From Pseudoneurospora amorphoporcata (taxonomy: Eukaryota > Ascomycota > Sordariomycetes > Sordariales > Sordariaceae): DNA of 28,433 nucleotides. Of this stretch, positions 9,328 through 19,784 are shown in pieces. The position numbers and the translations under genes are program-made. The notes beneath the pieces are model-generated. The model searched no databases and was not told where the DNA came from. It worked only from the letters and a program-made list of their open reading frames with translations. Each line of letters opens with the position of its first letter. Position 1 is the first letter of the stretch. The DNA is taken from positions 1 to 28,433 of the forward strand of contig MU859358.1 in assembly GCA_033297205.1 (NCBI GenBank), given 5' to 3'.

Positions 9328-10875
9328 GGTGGACGAGGGACGGTGTGATGGATGGGAGCGAGAGAAGAGTATGTGCAGGGAGTGGACGGCTGATAAGAGG
9401 TAGGTTTGAGGTAGGTAGTGCAAAGATTGGACAAGGTTTCATATGAGAGAATTAGTACCGTGGTGACAAGATGTAGCTGTCTCGGTCATGGTGGTTGTGG
9501 TAGAGGAAAAGTAGGTAGCCGGAGCAGGAATTGGGAGAAGAGCGCGGTAGGTCGACGTCGATATCTGCGGATATGGATGGGTAGTGTATGGATCCGTGCG
9601 GTCGCAAACCAAGGGTCGTCGTGCAGAGGCAGTGGCAGAACGTCAAGCAATCGTCAACTCGTCAGTCGCGGGCCGGGGGATTCTCGATGTTTGGGTCTAG
9701 CGTGTAGCTAAAAATTGATGGCCGCCAGACAGGAAGAACTGGAAGGTAAGGCGCGTGGATATGGAGGGGCGACGATCGCAGCGGCCAGCGGGTTTCACCT
9801 GCTTTTAGTTGTGGTTGCTGTATCCGGACGGTACCCCTTCCCTAACGGCTTCTGCACCGACTGCGCCGGTCCTTGGGGCAGATTACCAGGTGGTCTTGCA
9901 ACGGCCAACGGTTTCACGTTCCTCTCGGCGACAGGAAGGACTGAGGGGGATACCGAGGAAGGAGACGAGACGGATCAATAAAGGTCGGTCGAGTCAGTTG
10001 CGAACGCAGTGTCAGTGCTTAGGTTCTTTCACTTCCTGTCGGCAAGGATGGGATGGGATGGGATGCGATCGCGATGGCGGATTGATTGACAGGGTCGCGA
10101 TTTCTCAGGGACGAACAAAAAAACAACAATTCGGTTGTATTCGCAAGCGGAGGGATAAAATACTTATCAATTCAACGAATGACTTGAACAAAGTATAAAG
10201 CGGTCACACGGTATGACGACTGTTGTGGTTTATTCCTGGCTCCGTCTGGTAAAGTAAGACGAGAAGATGATGATGATGACAGAATCTGTGCCGCGTCTTT
10301 TGTTCGTACGGCATGGACTTTGGTCGGCAGGTCGGCTGGGGTCTTGAATTGTGAAAAGTTGCACTGCCATTTTCCAGGCGACAGCAACGGCGACGGCGAC
10401 TGGACGATTCGAACAAAGAAAGGATCCACCAAGCTCGGGCCTTTCCGATTTGTGGAGCCAATGTTTCGACCCCTGGGGTCCGTTGTGGAGCTGCTGCTCT
10501 CAGTCACGTGCCTTGCCAAGAACCAGGGCCCATCAAGGTTCACTTGTCTCTTACAAGCTTGACCTGACGACGTCGTTCTGTAGAGTGCTTCCGTTCTGAA
10601 TGGCTTCATTCAAGCTGCTTCAATCACATCCGCTGATTCCAATTGGCAAGCACTGGTCACACTGACACACACAAAATACTGCATCGCGCTTTTCATTCCT
10701 ATTTTTACCTAGAGGTACCTTCCCTTCTGTTTCTTTCGCAAGTTCAGTCGCTTTAGAGCTCACCTTCCAAAGCTCAACGGTGCCGTGTCTGTTTACATCC
10801 CGTCGCTGACCACCCAATCCATCCGCCAAGACCTTCCAACAAAAAAGTCATGTTGAACTCACATCGACCACCACC
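9328..10875. promoter_or_regulatory. Shared intergenic region between divergent genes
   Basis: This 1.55-kb interval separates the minus-strand low-complexity gene and plus-strand MLH3, so both promoters and leaders must be within it. Visible items are an E-box-type CACGTG near 10505, a short GGGAT tandem at about 10050-10066, and pyrimidine-rich stretches before the MLH3 ATG. Several open frames occur in this GC-moderate DNA but none has recognisable features. Confidence 0.5.
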
Positions 10876-13820
10876 ATGTCGATTCAGCCACTTCCTGGGG
10901 ACGTTATCGCCCAGATCAAGTCTTCAGCTGTTATCACCTCCTTGAACGGCGTCATTGATGGCCTGCTTCGCAACTCACTTGATGCCGGTGCAACCAAGAT
11001 CAACATTTCTGTCGACTACGGCCGTGGAAACTGCTCTGTTGAAGATAATGGGTTCGGGATTCCTCCAGCCTGCTTCCGCGAAGACGGCGGTCTCGGCAAG
11101 CTTTACTACACTTCGCGATATCCACCCCATCCAGATTTCCATGGACGACATGGGCAGTTCCTGGCTTCTTTGGCAGCTCTGTCTCTACTTTCCATCTCTT
11201 CTCATCATCATGAACACCGCTCACATAACGCCTTGACAATTCACAACTCCCGAATTGTGACCCGCAACACTCCTGCTCTCCCCGAAGAGCGTGTTTTGGT
11301 CTTCACAAGTGGAACGCGTGTTACTGTTCGCAACCTCTTCGGCTCCATGCCCGTTCGCGTAAAGCAGAGGGCAACCGAAGTTGAACGACTGGGTACGGCT
11401 AAGAGCCTTGACCAGCTCATTCATACCATTACTTCCCTTCTTATTGCCTGGCCAAACGAGGTCACCCTATCTGTCCGAGACGCTGTTTCTCGACGTACTG
11501 TTACTCTTCGCACACCCGGGACAACCAGCCAGCTCCAGGACCGTCGGAACTCCGCCAATGAGCTAGTGTTGCGGACTTCGAGCCTTTTCGCTCAAGCTTC
11601 GCTGACCGATGAACAAGACTCCAAGTCATGGGTTTCAGTTGGAGCCTCGGCACCTGGAGTTTCTGTGAGCGGTTGCTTCTGTCTAGTGCCGGTTGCAACA
11701 AGGCGGGTGCAGTTCATTTCTTTGGGCATACAACCTATGTCAAACGAAAACGACTCTAACATCCTGTACGAGGAGGTAAATCGCGTGTTTGCAAATTCTG
11801 GGTTTGGCGTCATCGAAGAAGCGGCACTCAACGAAGGGCAACCGAGGAGGAAAGAAGGCTTCACACTAAAAGAACTCAAGCCAAGGAAGGGCATTGATCG
11901 ATGGCCCATGTTCTTTCTTCGAATCACCATGGCTGGACAAGAGGGCTCCTTGAATGCCGATGAATTTCTAGATGAAAGGCAGCATGACCTCTCGGTTATT
12001 ACAGACCTTCTTCAGGTGATAGCCTACGAGTTTCTCAAGAAACACCATTTCCGGCCCAAGTCTATCAACGCCTTTAAGAGACTCGAATCATCAAGGGGCT
12101 CATCAGCTGAGTCCAGTAGTCTCAACAGATCTATCTCATCCTCACAGGCAGCCTCAAGTCGTACCAAGAAGCATACACCCTCTGGATTAGCGCAATCAAC
12201 CCCCAGCAGCTCGAGAGCAAGCTCAAGTAGCCATCACATTGAAGAGGGCTCGGTATCCCCATATACATCATGGTCACGCGTTAAGTCGGGTTCCACGCTT
12301 GAATTACCATCCAAAGGTTCCTCTTCAATTTCAGCCTTATCTACAGGCAATACCGTCAAATCTGCCAGCTCATCCACGCAAGAGGTGGGAATTGTCCCAT
12401 GGGCGCAAAACCCATTGTTTGACAGAGCGGGTAAGCTTATACGAAAGCCGTTCGAGGATGTCGAGCCACCTCCATCACGCAATGACCACTTCACGTCACG
12501 CGGATTGGGTCGGCAGTCTAGTCTGCCATCAAGCCCGGGCAGCAGCAACACGGGCAACTATGTGGAGTGGGTAGATCCCACTACGAATATCAGAACGCTC
12601 ATAGATCCGCGGACAGGCTTCATGATTCGACCCCATTCCGCACCCGGAACGAGACTTCGAGACACTCCAAAGCCACGTCAAAAGCGATCTCTACCTCGAG
12701 CTACTCTCCCAGCGTCGAAAAGTACCGCCTTCAAGTCTGTCGAAGCTCCCATACCCCGTGTACCAGAGTTGTATGAGTCTATGGAGCATGGTACTCATCA
12801 TAGCTGCAGTCATCACTCTACGGGAGGTGTCAACATGGAACCGGCCAACGGAGGGGCTTTGATGACGCTGCAGGGCCGCATCTCCAGAGATGCCCTTCGT
12901 ACGGCAACTGTCCTCGCACAAGTTGATAGAAAGTTTATCTTTGTCAAACTGGTTCCCACAGAAGCAGACCAAGTCTTCCCTAGGTCTGATGTTGACAAAA
13001 GTGTCCTAGTTCTGGTGGATCAGCACGCGGCTGACGAGCGAGTCCGCGTAGAGGAGTTGATGAAGTCTTACTTTGCTGTTGTTCACCGCTCAGGTGCCAC
13101 TCAGTCGGACCAGATAATGGCCCAGACACAGTCTTTACAACGTCCTCTCCGCTTCGACCTATCCAAGCAAGACGGCACCCTTCTCGTCAGATACAAGCCA
13201 CACTTTGAATATTGGGGCATCTTCTATGAGGTCTTCGTAGGCGGAAAACACTCGACGAGGTCCACCGTGGAAGTACAGTCGTTGCCACCCAGCATCTTGG
13301 AGCGGTGCCGGTTGGAGGCGCGTGTGCTGATCGAGCTGCTTCGAAAGGAGATATGGAAGCTGAATGACAGCCGGGGCCTGAGCTCGTCAACGAATCGTGG
13401 GGCTAGGGGCGCCCAGAAAGAGGGAGAACGTGACTGGGTTGCTAGGTTCCATGATTGCCCAGAGGGCATTCTAGAATTGTTGAATTCCAGGTCCTGCAGA
13501 AGTAAGTTCTTCATTCATACCCCTGTATGAAAGTCAACAATGCTAACAAGGTAGGTGCCATCATGTTCAACGATGAACTGTCTCTGGAGGAATGCAGAAG
13601 CTTGGTCTGGCAGCTAGCCGATTGCGCATTCCCGTTTCAATGCGCCCATGGACGGCCGTCCATGGTTCCGCTTCTCGATCTGGGTGTTGGGGTTATGCCA
13701 AGCTCGGATTTGACTCTTCCGGACGACTTTGGTAGGAGCCGCGGCGAGGGAAACCAAGGCAAGAACAATTTGTGGTCTGAATTGAAGAACTGGAAACGGG
13801 ATAAGATAAAAGGCCGATGA
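10876..13820 (+). CDS. mlh3: DNA mismatch-repair protein MLH3 (MutL homologue, 2 exons, 963 aa)
   Basis: MLH3 pairs with MLH1 in the nucleus. The heterodimer is a nicking endonuclease that helps form meiotic crossovers and has a minor role in mismatch repair. The N-terminal GHKL ATPase is visible: NSLDAGATKI (Asn33), DNGFGIPP (Asp57), GLGKLYYTSRYP. The C-terminal endonuclease motif DQHAADERVRVE (residues 715-726) fits DQHAx2Ex4E exactly, and SCRSAIMFND and FPFQCAHGRPSMVPL (Cys905, His907) supply the remaining metal-site motifs. One intron, 13502-13554 (GTAAGT...GCTAAC...TAG, 53 nt), splits a Ser codon; removing it joins SCR to SAIMFND. The 400-residue Ser-rich linker between domains is normal for MLH3. 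Oddities: the general-base Glu of the ATPase is Gly29 (DGLLRNSLDA), and the usual GFRGEAL motif reads HGRHGQFL. The start at 10876 has a CACCATG context. Confidence 0.95.
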
Positions 13821-15062
13821 AGCTGGCTGCTGGAAAACTCGGTATTATCACATTTTTGGGATGATACAGGTTTCGAGTTGGTGAGGAACACAATCAGATA
13901 TTCTCCGAGGCGCTTGATATTGTGTGCAAACCATTGGTCATGGGGCATGCTGTCTTGGCATGATGGGACTTAATGATTTGATATCCCTTTTGCTGGCGGT
14001 CGCGAAAGACACGGGATAATGGATGACAGCAACGTGCGGTTGAGGACTGAATATCGTGAGGGTATGTCTTTGCCATACGTAACAACAAAATCCACGGGCC
14101 CTGACCATGTCCGATGCCAGCGCATCCAACACCACTCCACAACTTCCGGCATCGCATACAGCCCTAAATCCGTTGCGGCTAGCAAGCAGCCACGCATGCA
14201 CCGTTACTTTCATGATCTGACGGTGGACCATATCGACGAAAAGCATTTGGCGGAGCGGTGTTTTTCAAGGCTTCGCGTAGGTTTAATACCTCACGAGGCT
14301 GCTTTTGTAACAGTTTCATGCCGTGAAACACGCGGGGACTGCAAGCCGCATTCCAATGAACACCCAGTCACATGAAAGAAGGCCGAGGGGGGCGCGGGTA
14401 CTGAGTAAGATTTTCCAGACTCTTTGGTGCTGATTGGGACCATTTAATGCAAGCGATTCCGGCAAGCCAGATTTCTTTGCCAAAGGGAAGGGGGTTGCAA
14501 GGGGGGAATCTCGTGCACAGACCATACAGCGGCTCTTGGACCACTCAAAGATCGTCACCGGGCACAAAAAGGGGGTCACTTCGGGTGGCCGGACCCCCGG
14601 AACGCAGGTATAAATGTTCCCGCTCACCAAAATCAGACCCCTTTTAATGCAAATCTGGGCTATCAGCGTTGCAAGTGGCAGTTTAGCAGCCTTGCCCACT
14701 AGAGGGAATGCGGGTAGCCCAAATCCTTAGCAAAAGGGGGGGTTTTTAGAAAAACGGGGGGTTAGCATTAACAGGGGACATTACTATACATATATCATCA
14801 CTTCCCCTGGGAGCCTGGCTGAAACAGGTATAAGTGTGTGTCTGTCTTTCTCCCTTGCTAGAGGTACCTCGATCTACCCCGCTGCCGAGACAAGACATAG
14901 ATCTCAGGAAACGGGGAGAAGGGTACAACTTCAAGTACATTGGTGGCATAAATAAGGTAGCTTCTCTCCCCTTTGTCCAACGCTGCCCAAGCCTCCTTCA
15001 TCACTTCGACTTCAAACATCAAAAGGCAATAGCATGCTCATGCTGCCCAAGTCAACATCACC
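13821..15062. other. Intergenic region between mlh3 and the mpaB-type oxygenase
   Basis: There is no recognisable gene on either strand across 1.24 kb. The interval contains G-rich runs near 14738-14762, a TATA-like GGTATAAATG at about 14608, and a pyrimidine-rich leader before 15063. It should hold the mlh3 3' UTR and the promoter of the oxygenase gene. No tRNA was found. Confidence 0.45.
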
Positions 15063-16550
15063 ATGAACCTCACGGCACCATCACCGCCCGATGGTATCCT
15101 CTCAACCATGATGCCCTCCCTTTCTCCATCGAGCGTCGGCCTCAGCTGGACCACTATCCTCACCATCCTCATCCCCTCCTACCTCTTACTAGTCCGCCGC
15201 CTTCGCTTCCAGCGTCTCCGTTCCTACCGCACCCGCTTCCCGCAGTACTTTTTCCCCGACGGCACCCCTAGCACAGCCAAGCTCTCCAAAATGACCCTCC
15301 AAGACGCCCACCAAATCGTCATGGACCTCTCCCAGCGCGAATTCCCCTACCTCTACGCACGCTCGCTCTTCTTTGCCTTATTCAAGACGTACGCCATACC
15401 CTCCATTTCTTCCTTGTTGCTAGCAACCGGACAACTCTCGTCGCACAAAACGGCTTCCAAACGCGCCACCGACACGGAAGTTTTGATGCTGGAAATGATC
15501 ACCAACCCGCCTTGGGAAAAGAGAGGGTTGGAGGCGCTGGCGAGGATGAATTGGTTGCATGGCAGGTGGCAAAAGGCGGGCAAGATCAGGGATGGGGATA
15601 TGCTGTATACGTTGAGCATGTTTGCGCTGGAACCGGATAGGTGGATTAGGAGGTGGGAGTGGAGGGGGGTTAGTGAAGTCGAGAGATGTGCGGAGGGGGT
15701 GGTGTGGAGGGAGGTTGGGGGGTTGATGGGGATTGGGTTTGAGGATTTGGACAGGTTTTCGAAGAATGGGGAGAAGGGTGATGAGAAGGGAAATGGGGAG
15801 GAGGTTGGAAAGGAGGAGGAGAGTGGACTGGAGTGGATGGAGAAGATGGAGCGGTGGAATGAGTGTTATGAAGATACGGAGATGCGGTATGAGGAGAGTA
15901 ACGCGAAGGTGGCGAAGCATACGGTTGATTTGTTGTTGTTGAGTCAGCCGAGTTGGCTGAGGGGGCTGAGTAAGGAGTTTATTGGGGTGTTGATGGGCAG
16001 GAGGTTGAGAGAGGCTATGAAGTATGTTTTCCCCCTTTCCTATTTCTCTGCGCTTAGCCCCTGAAGCCTAACGAACAACGACAGTTTCCCCGAACCGCCT
16101 CAATGGCAAGAAAAATCTCTAACCTGGATCCTCTACTTCCGCCGCTGGTTGCTCCTCCACCTCAGCCTTCCCCGATTCGAGTGGATGGTTCTTCACAAAC
16201 TTGACAAGGACCCCGACCCTGTCACGGGAAAGTATCACTATAACATGTACGAACTTGATCCGTGGTATGTGAAGCCGACATTTTGGAGCCGTTGGAACCC
16301 ATCGGCCCTGTTGCGGCGTTTGTCTGGGGCTCCGGTTCCGGGCGATGGTGGTAGCAGGTACCAGCCGGAAGGGTATAGCATCGATGAGGTTGGTCCTGAA
16401 AAGCTAAGGGGGCAAGGAAAGGAGGAGATTGAGGAGATGGTGAAGGATCTGGAGAGGAGGAGATTGGAGGTGTTGGCTAAGGGGGGTGTTTGCCCGGCGG
16501 GTGGGGGCACCGTTGGGGATAAGGGGAGATGTCCCATGGGTCTTGCGTGA
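15063..16550 (+). CDS. ER-bound oxygenase, mpaB/DUF2236 family (2 exons, 474 aa)
   Basis: Family members include the mycophenolic-acid oxygenase MpaB and the Lcp rubber oxygenases, which cleave C=C bonds of isoprenoid chains using haem. The start at 15063 (CATCACCATGA) gives a short lumenal leader and one membrane segment (LSWTTILTILIPSYLLLV, residues 28-45), consistent with an ER anchor. Family-like blocks follow: PQYFFPDGTPSTAKLSKMT, RGLEALARMNWLHGRW, DGDMLYTLSMFALEPDRWI and the RWEWRG segment. One intron, 16022-16084 (GTATGT...CTAAC...CAG, 63 nt), splits an Asn codon and joins REAMN to FPEPPQWQEKSLTWILYF. A Lys/Glu-rich stretch near residues 235-265 is an unusual low-complexity insertion. 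The C-terminal tail has two Cys-Pro dipeptides (VCPAGG, RCPMGLA). No biosynthetic cluster surrounds it, so the substrate is unknown. Confidence 0.85.
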
Positions 16551-16913
16551 GGGTGTATAAGTGAGAATATGGAGATAGCCCGGAATGTACATATAAAGGC
16601 AGAGAGAGTGTCAGCCTCTCGCCGGCAGGATTAAGTAGTCTAGATGTCGAAGGAAAGTCCAGACAATAAGACCTTGGACTATATAAGCCCCAAGCTCAGA
16701 CAACCCAAAAAGGGAGCCAGAAAACATGGCTCAGTGCGCGGTAGTGGGGGTACACGGAGCAGTAGGTTGCATTTGGCCAAGAGGGCACCTCCTCCTGACA
16801 ACCAAAAGTCTTGGCGCCATGTGTTAGTGTTAACGCTAGGTTGCCCGCAAAAACCTTAATACTCCTAAAATCGCCGGTCCTCAGTCGATTCCTCAACTAC
16901 TAATAACAATAAT
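16551..16913. other. 3' flank of the oxygenase gene and right edge of the gene island
   Basis: No gene is recognised here. It probably includes the oxygenase 3' UTR. Repeat sequence begins at about 16900. Confidence 0.45.
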
Positions 16914-17041
16914 TGTCACGGCGGTGGCAGACCACTACACTAACCAGGCCATGTTCCTGCAAAAGGATACAAGTAACCGAAGCTGGCAATTCGGTTCCTT
17001 AAGTGGTCTTATATAGTTGCGATGGCACGCTTGCCGTCACA
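16914..17041 (+). mobile_element. 128-bp TG..CA element with 5-bp target duplication
   Basis: The element runs from TGTCACGGCGG to GCCGTCACA and is bracketed by the direct repeat ATAAT (16909-16913 and 17042-17046). The ends form an imperfect 9-bp inverted repeat (TGTCACGGC versus TGTGACGGC). TG..CA ends plus a 5-bp duplication are the signature of LTR integration, so a very short solo LTR is likely. A small TIR element is the alternative. No other copy is in the window. Confidence 0.65.
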
Positions 17042-17046
17042 ATAAT

Positions 17047-17362
17047 ATATCTACGCCCGTACCCTCTAAGGTCCCTAAAAACATATAGACGACTATTATA
17101 CTGGTCACTCCAATATTAAACTACTTTTACAGCTAATCGTAAACTACTTAAACAGCGTAACCGGCTTTGAAGAAGTACTGACCTATAGATAAGGAAGACT
17201 ATCCTGCTAATACTACTGCTACTACTACCGCCGCCAGCCCGATTTCCGCCTTTGCTGAATTTTTCGTCAACGAAGCCTTCGTAAAAGCCTAAGTCTATAG
17301 GTTCTTTACCGCTGTACTAAATATTAAAATTACACACTTCTAATATAAATCTCCCGCCTACT
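17047..17362. other. Decayed transposon-like sequence
   Basis: The stretch has no intact gene. A plus-strand frame around 17180-17360 is fairly open and reads FAEFFVNEAFVKA, stop, VYRFFTAVLNIKI, with TAA/TAG where Gln codons would fit. I cannot name the family. Confidence 0.3.
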
Positions 17363-17464
17363 TGTGACGAACGGCAGTCTGATCTACCTAAGTGGGATAG
17401 CTAAAAGTAATAACTATCAGTACTATTTAGTAAAGCCAAAAGGTTTACAACAAGTATGATCGCG
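17363..17464 (-). repeat. LTR1 family fragment
   Basis: It begins TGTGACGAACGGCAG, the reverse complement of the LTR1 terminus, and follows the family to about GTATGATCGCG, where the LTR3 copy at 17465 interrupts it. The rest of LTR1 does not resume after that LTR3 copy, so the junction is not a simple insertion. Confidence 0.8.
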
Positions 17465-17758
17465 TGTCACACGGACATTTGCCCACAGTCCAGAGTTAGG
17501 ATTGTCAAGGCTCAGCGCGAAGGCCGGCGCCAGAAGGACGAAGGAGAATGGTCGAAGAAGACCCACTTGTATAGAGATTGCTAGATTGATGCCTTAGGCC
17601 ACAAGGCTCTATACTTAACGAACTTCTTTGGTATAAAGAGGCCTTGAAACTGAACCTTCCTCTAGAGGTTGAAGGGATCAACAAGGCCTTCGAGACCAAA
17701 GAAGATTATCAGCAGAATTGAACTATTGTTCCAAGCCCAGAAACCTGCCCTTGTCACA
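17465..17758 (+). repeat. LTR3 (gypsy-type) LTR, third copy
   Basis: This 294-bp sequence runs from TGTCACACGGAC to CCCTTGTCACA and is the reverse complement, with many transitions, of the two 295-bp LTRs of the gypsy element at 19366-27508. It is the least mutated of the three at its ends. Flanks (TCGCG/TAATC) do not match. The sequence after it (TAATCTCCTTTCCC) resembles the internal start next to the gypsy 5' LTR, so it may be a 5' LTR plus truncated internal region and not a solo LTR. Confidence 0.8.
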
Positions 17759-17813
17759 TAATCTCCTTTCCCTTACAATTTATAAGCGACTCTCTGTCTC
17801 TCTACAACCGACT

Positions 17814-18104
17814 ATGCCTCGCTAACGAGAACTAAGTAGCTGCAAAGCCCAAACCGCTGAGGAGGTACTTCAGAATGTTATCGATGATTGGAGGCAGGAA
17901 CTCGAAGAGGACAAACAGGCAGAAGAGGAGGATGACGGCGGGCAGTACCAGCCAGTGGCCACGCTTACAAGCAAAGAAGCCGTGAAGCACATCGCGAATT
18001 TACTCGACTGGGACTAGAGAAAGAATGCCTCTGTTTTGAGGATATATAGGCATTGAGGAAAATGAAATAGAGGGTAGAAAGATAACAGCAAGACAACAAA
18101 ACCT
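17814..18104 (+). pseudogene. Decayed ORF after LTR3, possibly gag-like
   Basis: ATG at 17814 starts a frame with one early TAA (codon 4, where CAA would fit), then about 63 open codons rich in acidic residues and Gln (AEEVLQNVIDDWRQELEEDK; LTSKEAVKHIANLLDWD) to TAG at 18015. Beyond it, coding-like sequence (LRKMK, RVER, QQDNKT) continues in a shifted frame. Its position directly downstream of an LTR3 suggests the start of a gag gene. It does not resemble the gag remnant of the nearby gypsy element, so a DNA-transposase tail is an alternative. Confidence 0.3.
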
Positions 18105-18581
18105 AGGCCACTCTATTGTAGATATGAGGTAGAGAATGTCTATAATTTGGTTCAGCATGTTTATAATTCAGTTTAGAAGGGATTTTGTATAGGAAAATGG
18201 CTATCTTAGGAAGAAAAAACATACCTCACCATGTATTGCACAAATCCTACTTATTATACAAAAAATCCGTACTGGAATTGAATTGCATCTACAAGGGTTT
18301 TTACTATAATAATATATTAATAGAAGTAGTACTGCTAATAATATTACGGCATTAGCGAATAAATCCAATCTACGGATCTAATCTACGATAGGGCATCGCC
18401 AAGGCACGTGAGGTCGTGCTACGCGCACAGGGCACTAGGGCCTTAGGGTAAAACTCTCAGCTCGTGGCGCGCCTTTGTACGTTTCCCTCTTTTTTTTTCC
18501 ATCTTGTGATTCTACTATAGACCTAGAATCAACGTGTTTAGCTTGTCTCTCATGACCACGTCGCTCGTAATAAATAATTTT
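18105..18581. other. AT-rich decayed repeat sequence
   Basis: No gene is recognisable. The stretch lies between the LTR3-associated remnant and the left terminus of the MULE-like element. Confidence 0.45.
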
Positions 18582-18658
18582 AAAGTCTTTTCGCACTACC
18601 CTCAATATCTTCATACACTGCTCCCCCACTTGGCGCGCCCTCTCCCGCTTTTTGGACC
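18582..18658 (+). repeat. Left terminal inverted repeat of the MULE-like element
   Basis: It is the reverse complement of 28148-28222. Both contain TCTTCATACACTGCTCCCCC and TTGGACCAAT. They diverge at a purine/pyrimidine run (GGCGCGCCCTCTCCCGC on the left, a poly-T equivalent on the right). Confidence 0.8.
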
Positions 18659-19046
18659 AATCATCTTACAAACATAACCTCTGGACCCACACCACACTTT
18701 AGCGTAGTTTTTTTCATAGATTTCAGCTAGTAAGTCTGGGCATTACATTTTTCACGCCATGCCAAGCTCAGACTCTAGACTGCAGCACGTGCAGCCAGAT
18801 TGGTACCCAGACTCAGTTTTTATAGGGCGTTTCTATAGCTGTCTTATAGGGCACTTAGTGGTACGGTCGCACTTTTGCACGTCGCGTTCAATTGAGGTCG
18901 CTTGAGCTCGATTGAGCTCACTATATTGCACTGCACTCTATATTAATCTATATATTATTAATTTTATTTGTACAATCGACGTATTTAACTACTAGTGAGC
19001 TTTTCTTTACTGGTTCTAGGTGCCAACAATGCGTGCGCTACGACGG
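18659..19046. other. Internal non-coding part of the MULE-like element
   Basis: This is sub-terminal sequence between the left TIR and the ORF remnant, with palindromic motifs such as CTGCAGCACGTGCAG near 18780. No gene is seen beyond the FAR1-like tail. Confidence 0.45.
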
Positions 19047-19360
19047 CTACCCTATAAAGTTCGAAGATTCACCTCCTATCGTTGTGTGGTAGAGCTTTGG
19101 CATACCCGTACTACGGGCATCCCTATTAGTTGTTAATGTTGAACGGGAGTGGTTATCTGCCTTGCGAAAGGGACCAGCCGAGTATACGATTTCGCAACGT
19201 GCGTATCCAAATCTCTTAACTAAGGTAGTAGAGCGACCTTTTACAACACTATAGCTAAGCCTACGTGACCAAGACTGGACCGTTGTTATTAACTAGTCGA
19301 GAGTATTGTACTGCGTGTTAAAAATAGAGTAATCGCTGTGTTTATAACGGCGGGCAGGGG
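19047..19360 (-). pseudogene. Second half of the MULE-like ORF, FAR1-type DNA-binding region
   Basis: This continues the frame of 27755-27509 once the gypsy element and one target copy are removed. It reads about 104 codons with one TAG before a stop at 19047-19049. The order SWSRRLSYSVVKGRS, GYARCEIVY, RSTLTTNRDARSTG and, after the stop, CWHLEPV resembles FAR1-type zinc-binding domains of Mutator-like transposases (aromatic/GY block, RC-x-IVC, TRRTGCP, WxLxV). A Cys-to-Tyr change in IVY and the altered GCP motif mean the zinc site is degraded. The match is by eye only. Confidence 0.4.
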
Positions 19361-19365
19361 CCTAG

Positions 19366-19660
19366 TGTAATAAGGGCAAGTTTCTAGGCTTGGAACAATA
19401 GTTCAATTCCACTAATAATCTTCTTTAGTCTCGAAGGCCTTATTAATCCCTTCAACCTCCAGAGGAAGGTTCGGTTTTAAGGCCTCCTTATACCAAAGAA
19501 GTTCGGTATAGAGCCTTGTAGCCTCAGGCCACAAGGCATCAATCTAGCATTCTACATATAAGTAGTTCTTTAACTATTCTCCTTCGTCCTTCTAACGCCA
19601 GCCTTCGCGCTAAGCCTTAACAACTCTAACCTTAGACTGTAGGCAAATGTTCATATAACA
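19366..19660 (-). repeat. 3' LTR (LTR3) of the gypsy element
   Basis: The 295 bp have plus-strand edges TGTAATAAGGG and CATATAACA. It matches 27214-27508 over its full length, with about 32 differences, all transitions and no indels. The minus-strand polypurine tract abuts it at 19661. Confidence 0.9.
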
Positions 19661-19678
19661 TCAGCTCCCCCTTCTTCA
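19661..19678 (-). other. Polypurine tract for plus-strand DNA priming
   Basis: On the minus strand, GAAGAAGGGGGAGCTGA lies immediately upstream of the 3' LTR. This is the expected position and composition of a retrotransposon polypurine tract. Confidence 0.75.
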
Positions 19679-19784
19679 AGGCTCGCCTCGAGCCTAACAT
19701 AGCTTCCTACTTAGCTTTACTAGCCTTACGTCAGTCTTACCCGTCTTGGGGTACGTTGGGGTCGCGTGGCTTCTCTGGATGCCT

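Noticed and set aside
9418..10198. Several plus-strand frames between the low-complexity gene and mlh3
   Set aside because: They have no conserved motifs and overlap each other. They occur in the expected promoter/leader region of two divergent genes.
14316..14699. A 127-codon minus-strand frame between mlh3 and the oxygenase
   Set aside because: It has no recognisable family or conserved motif and sits in the probable promoter region of the oxygenase gene.
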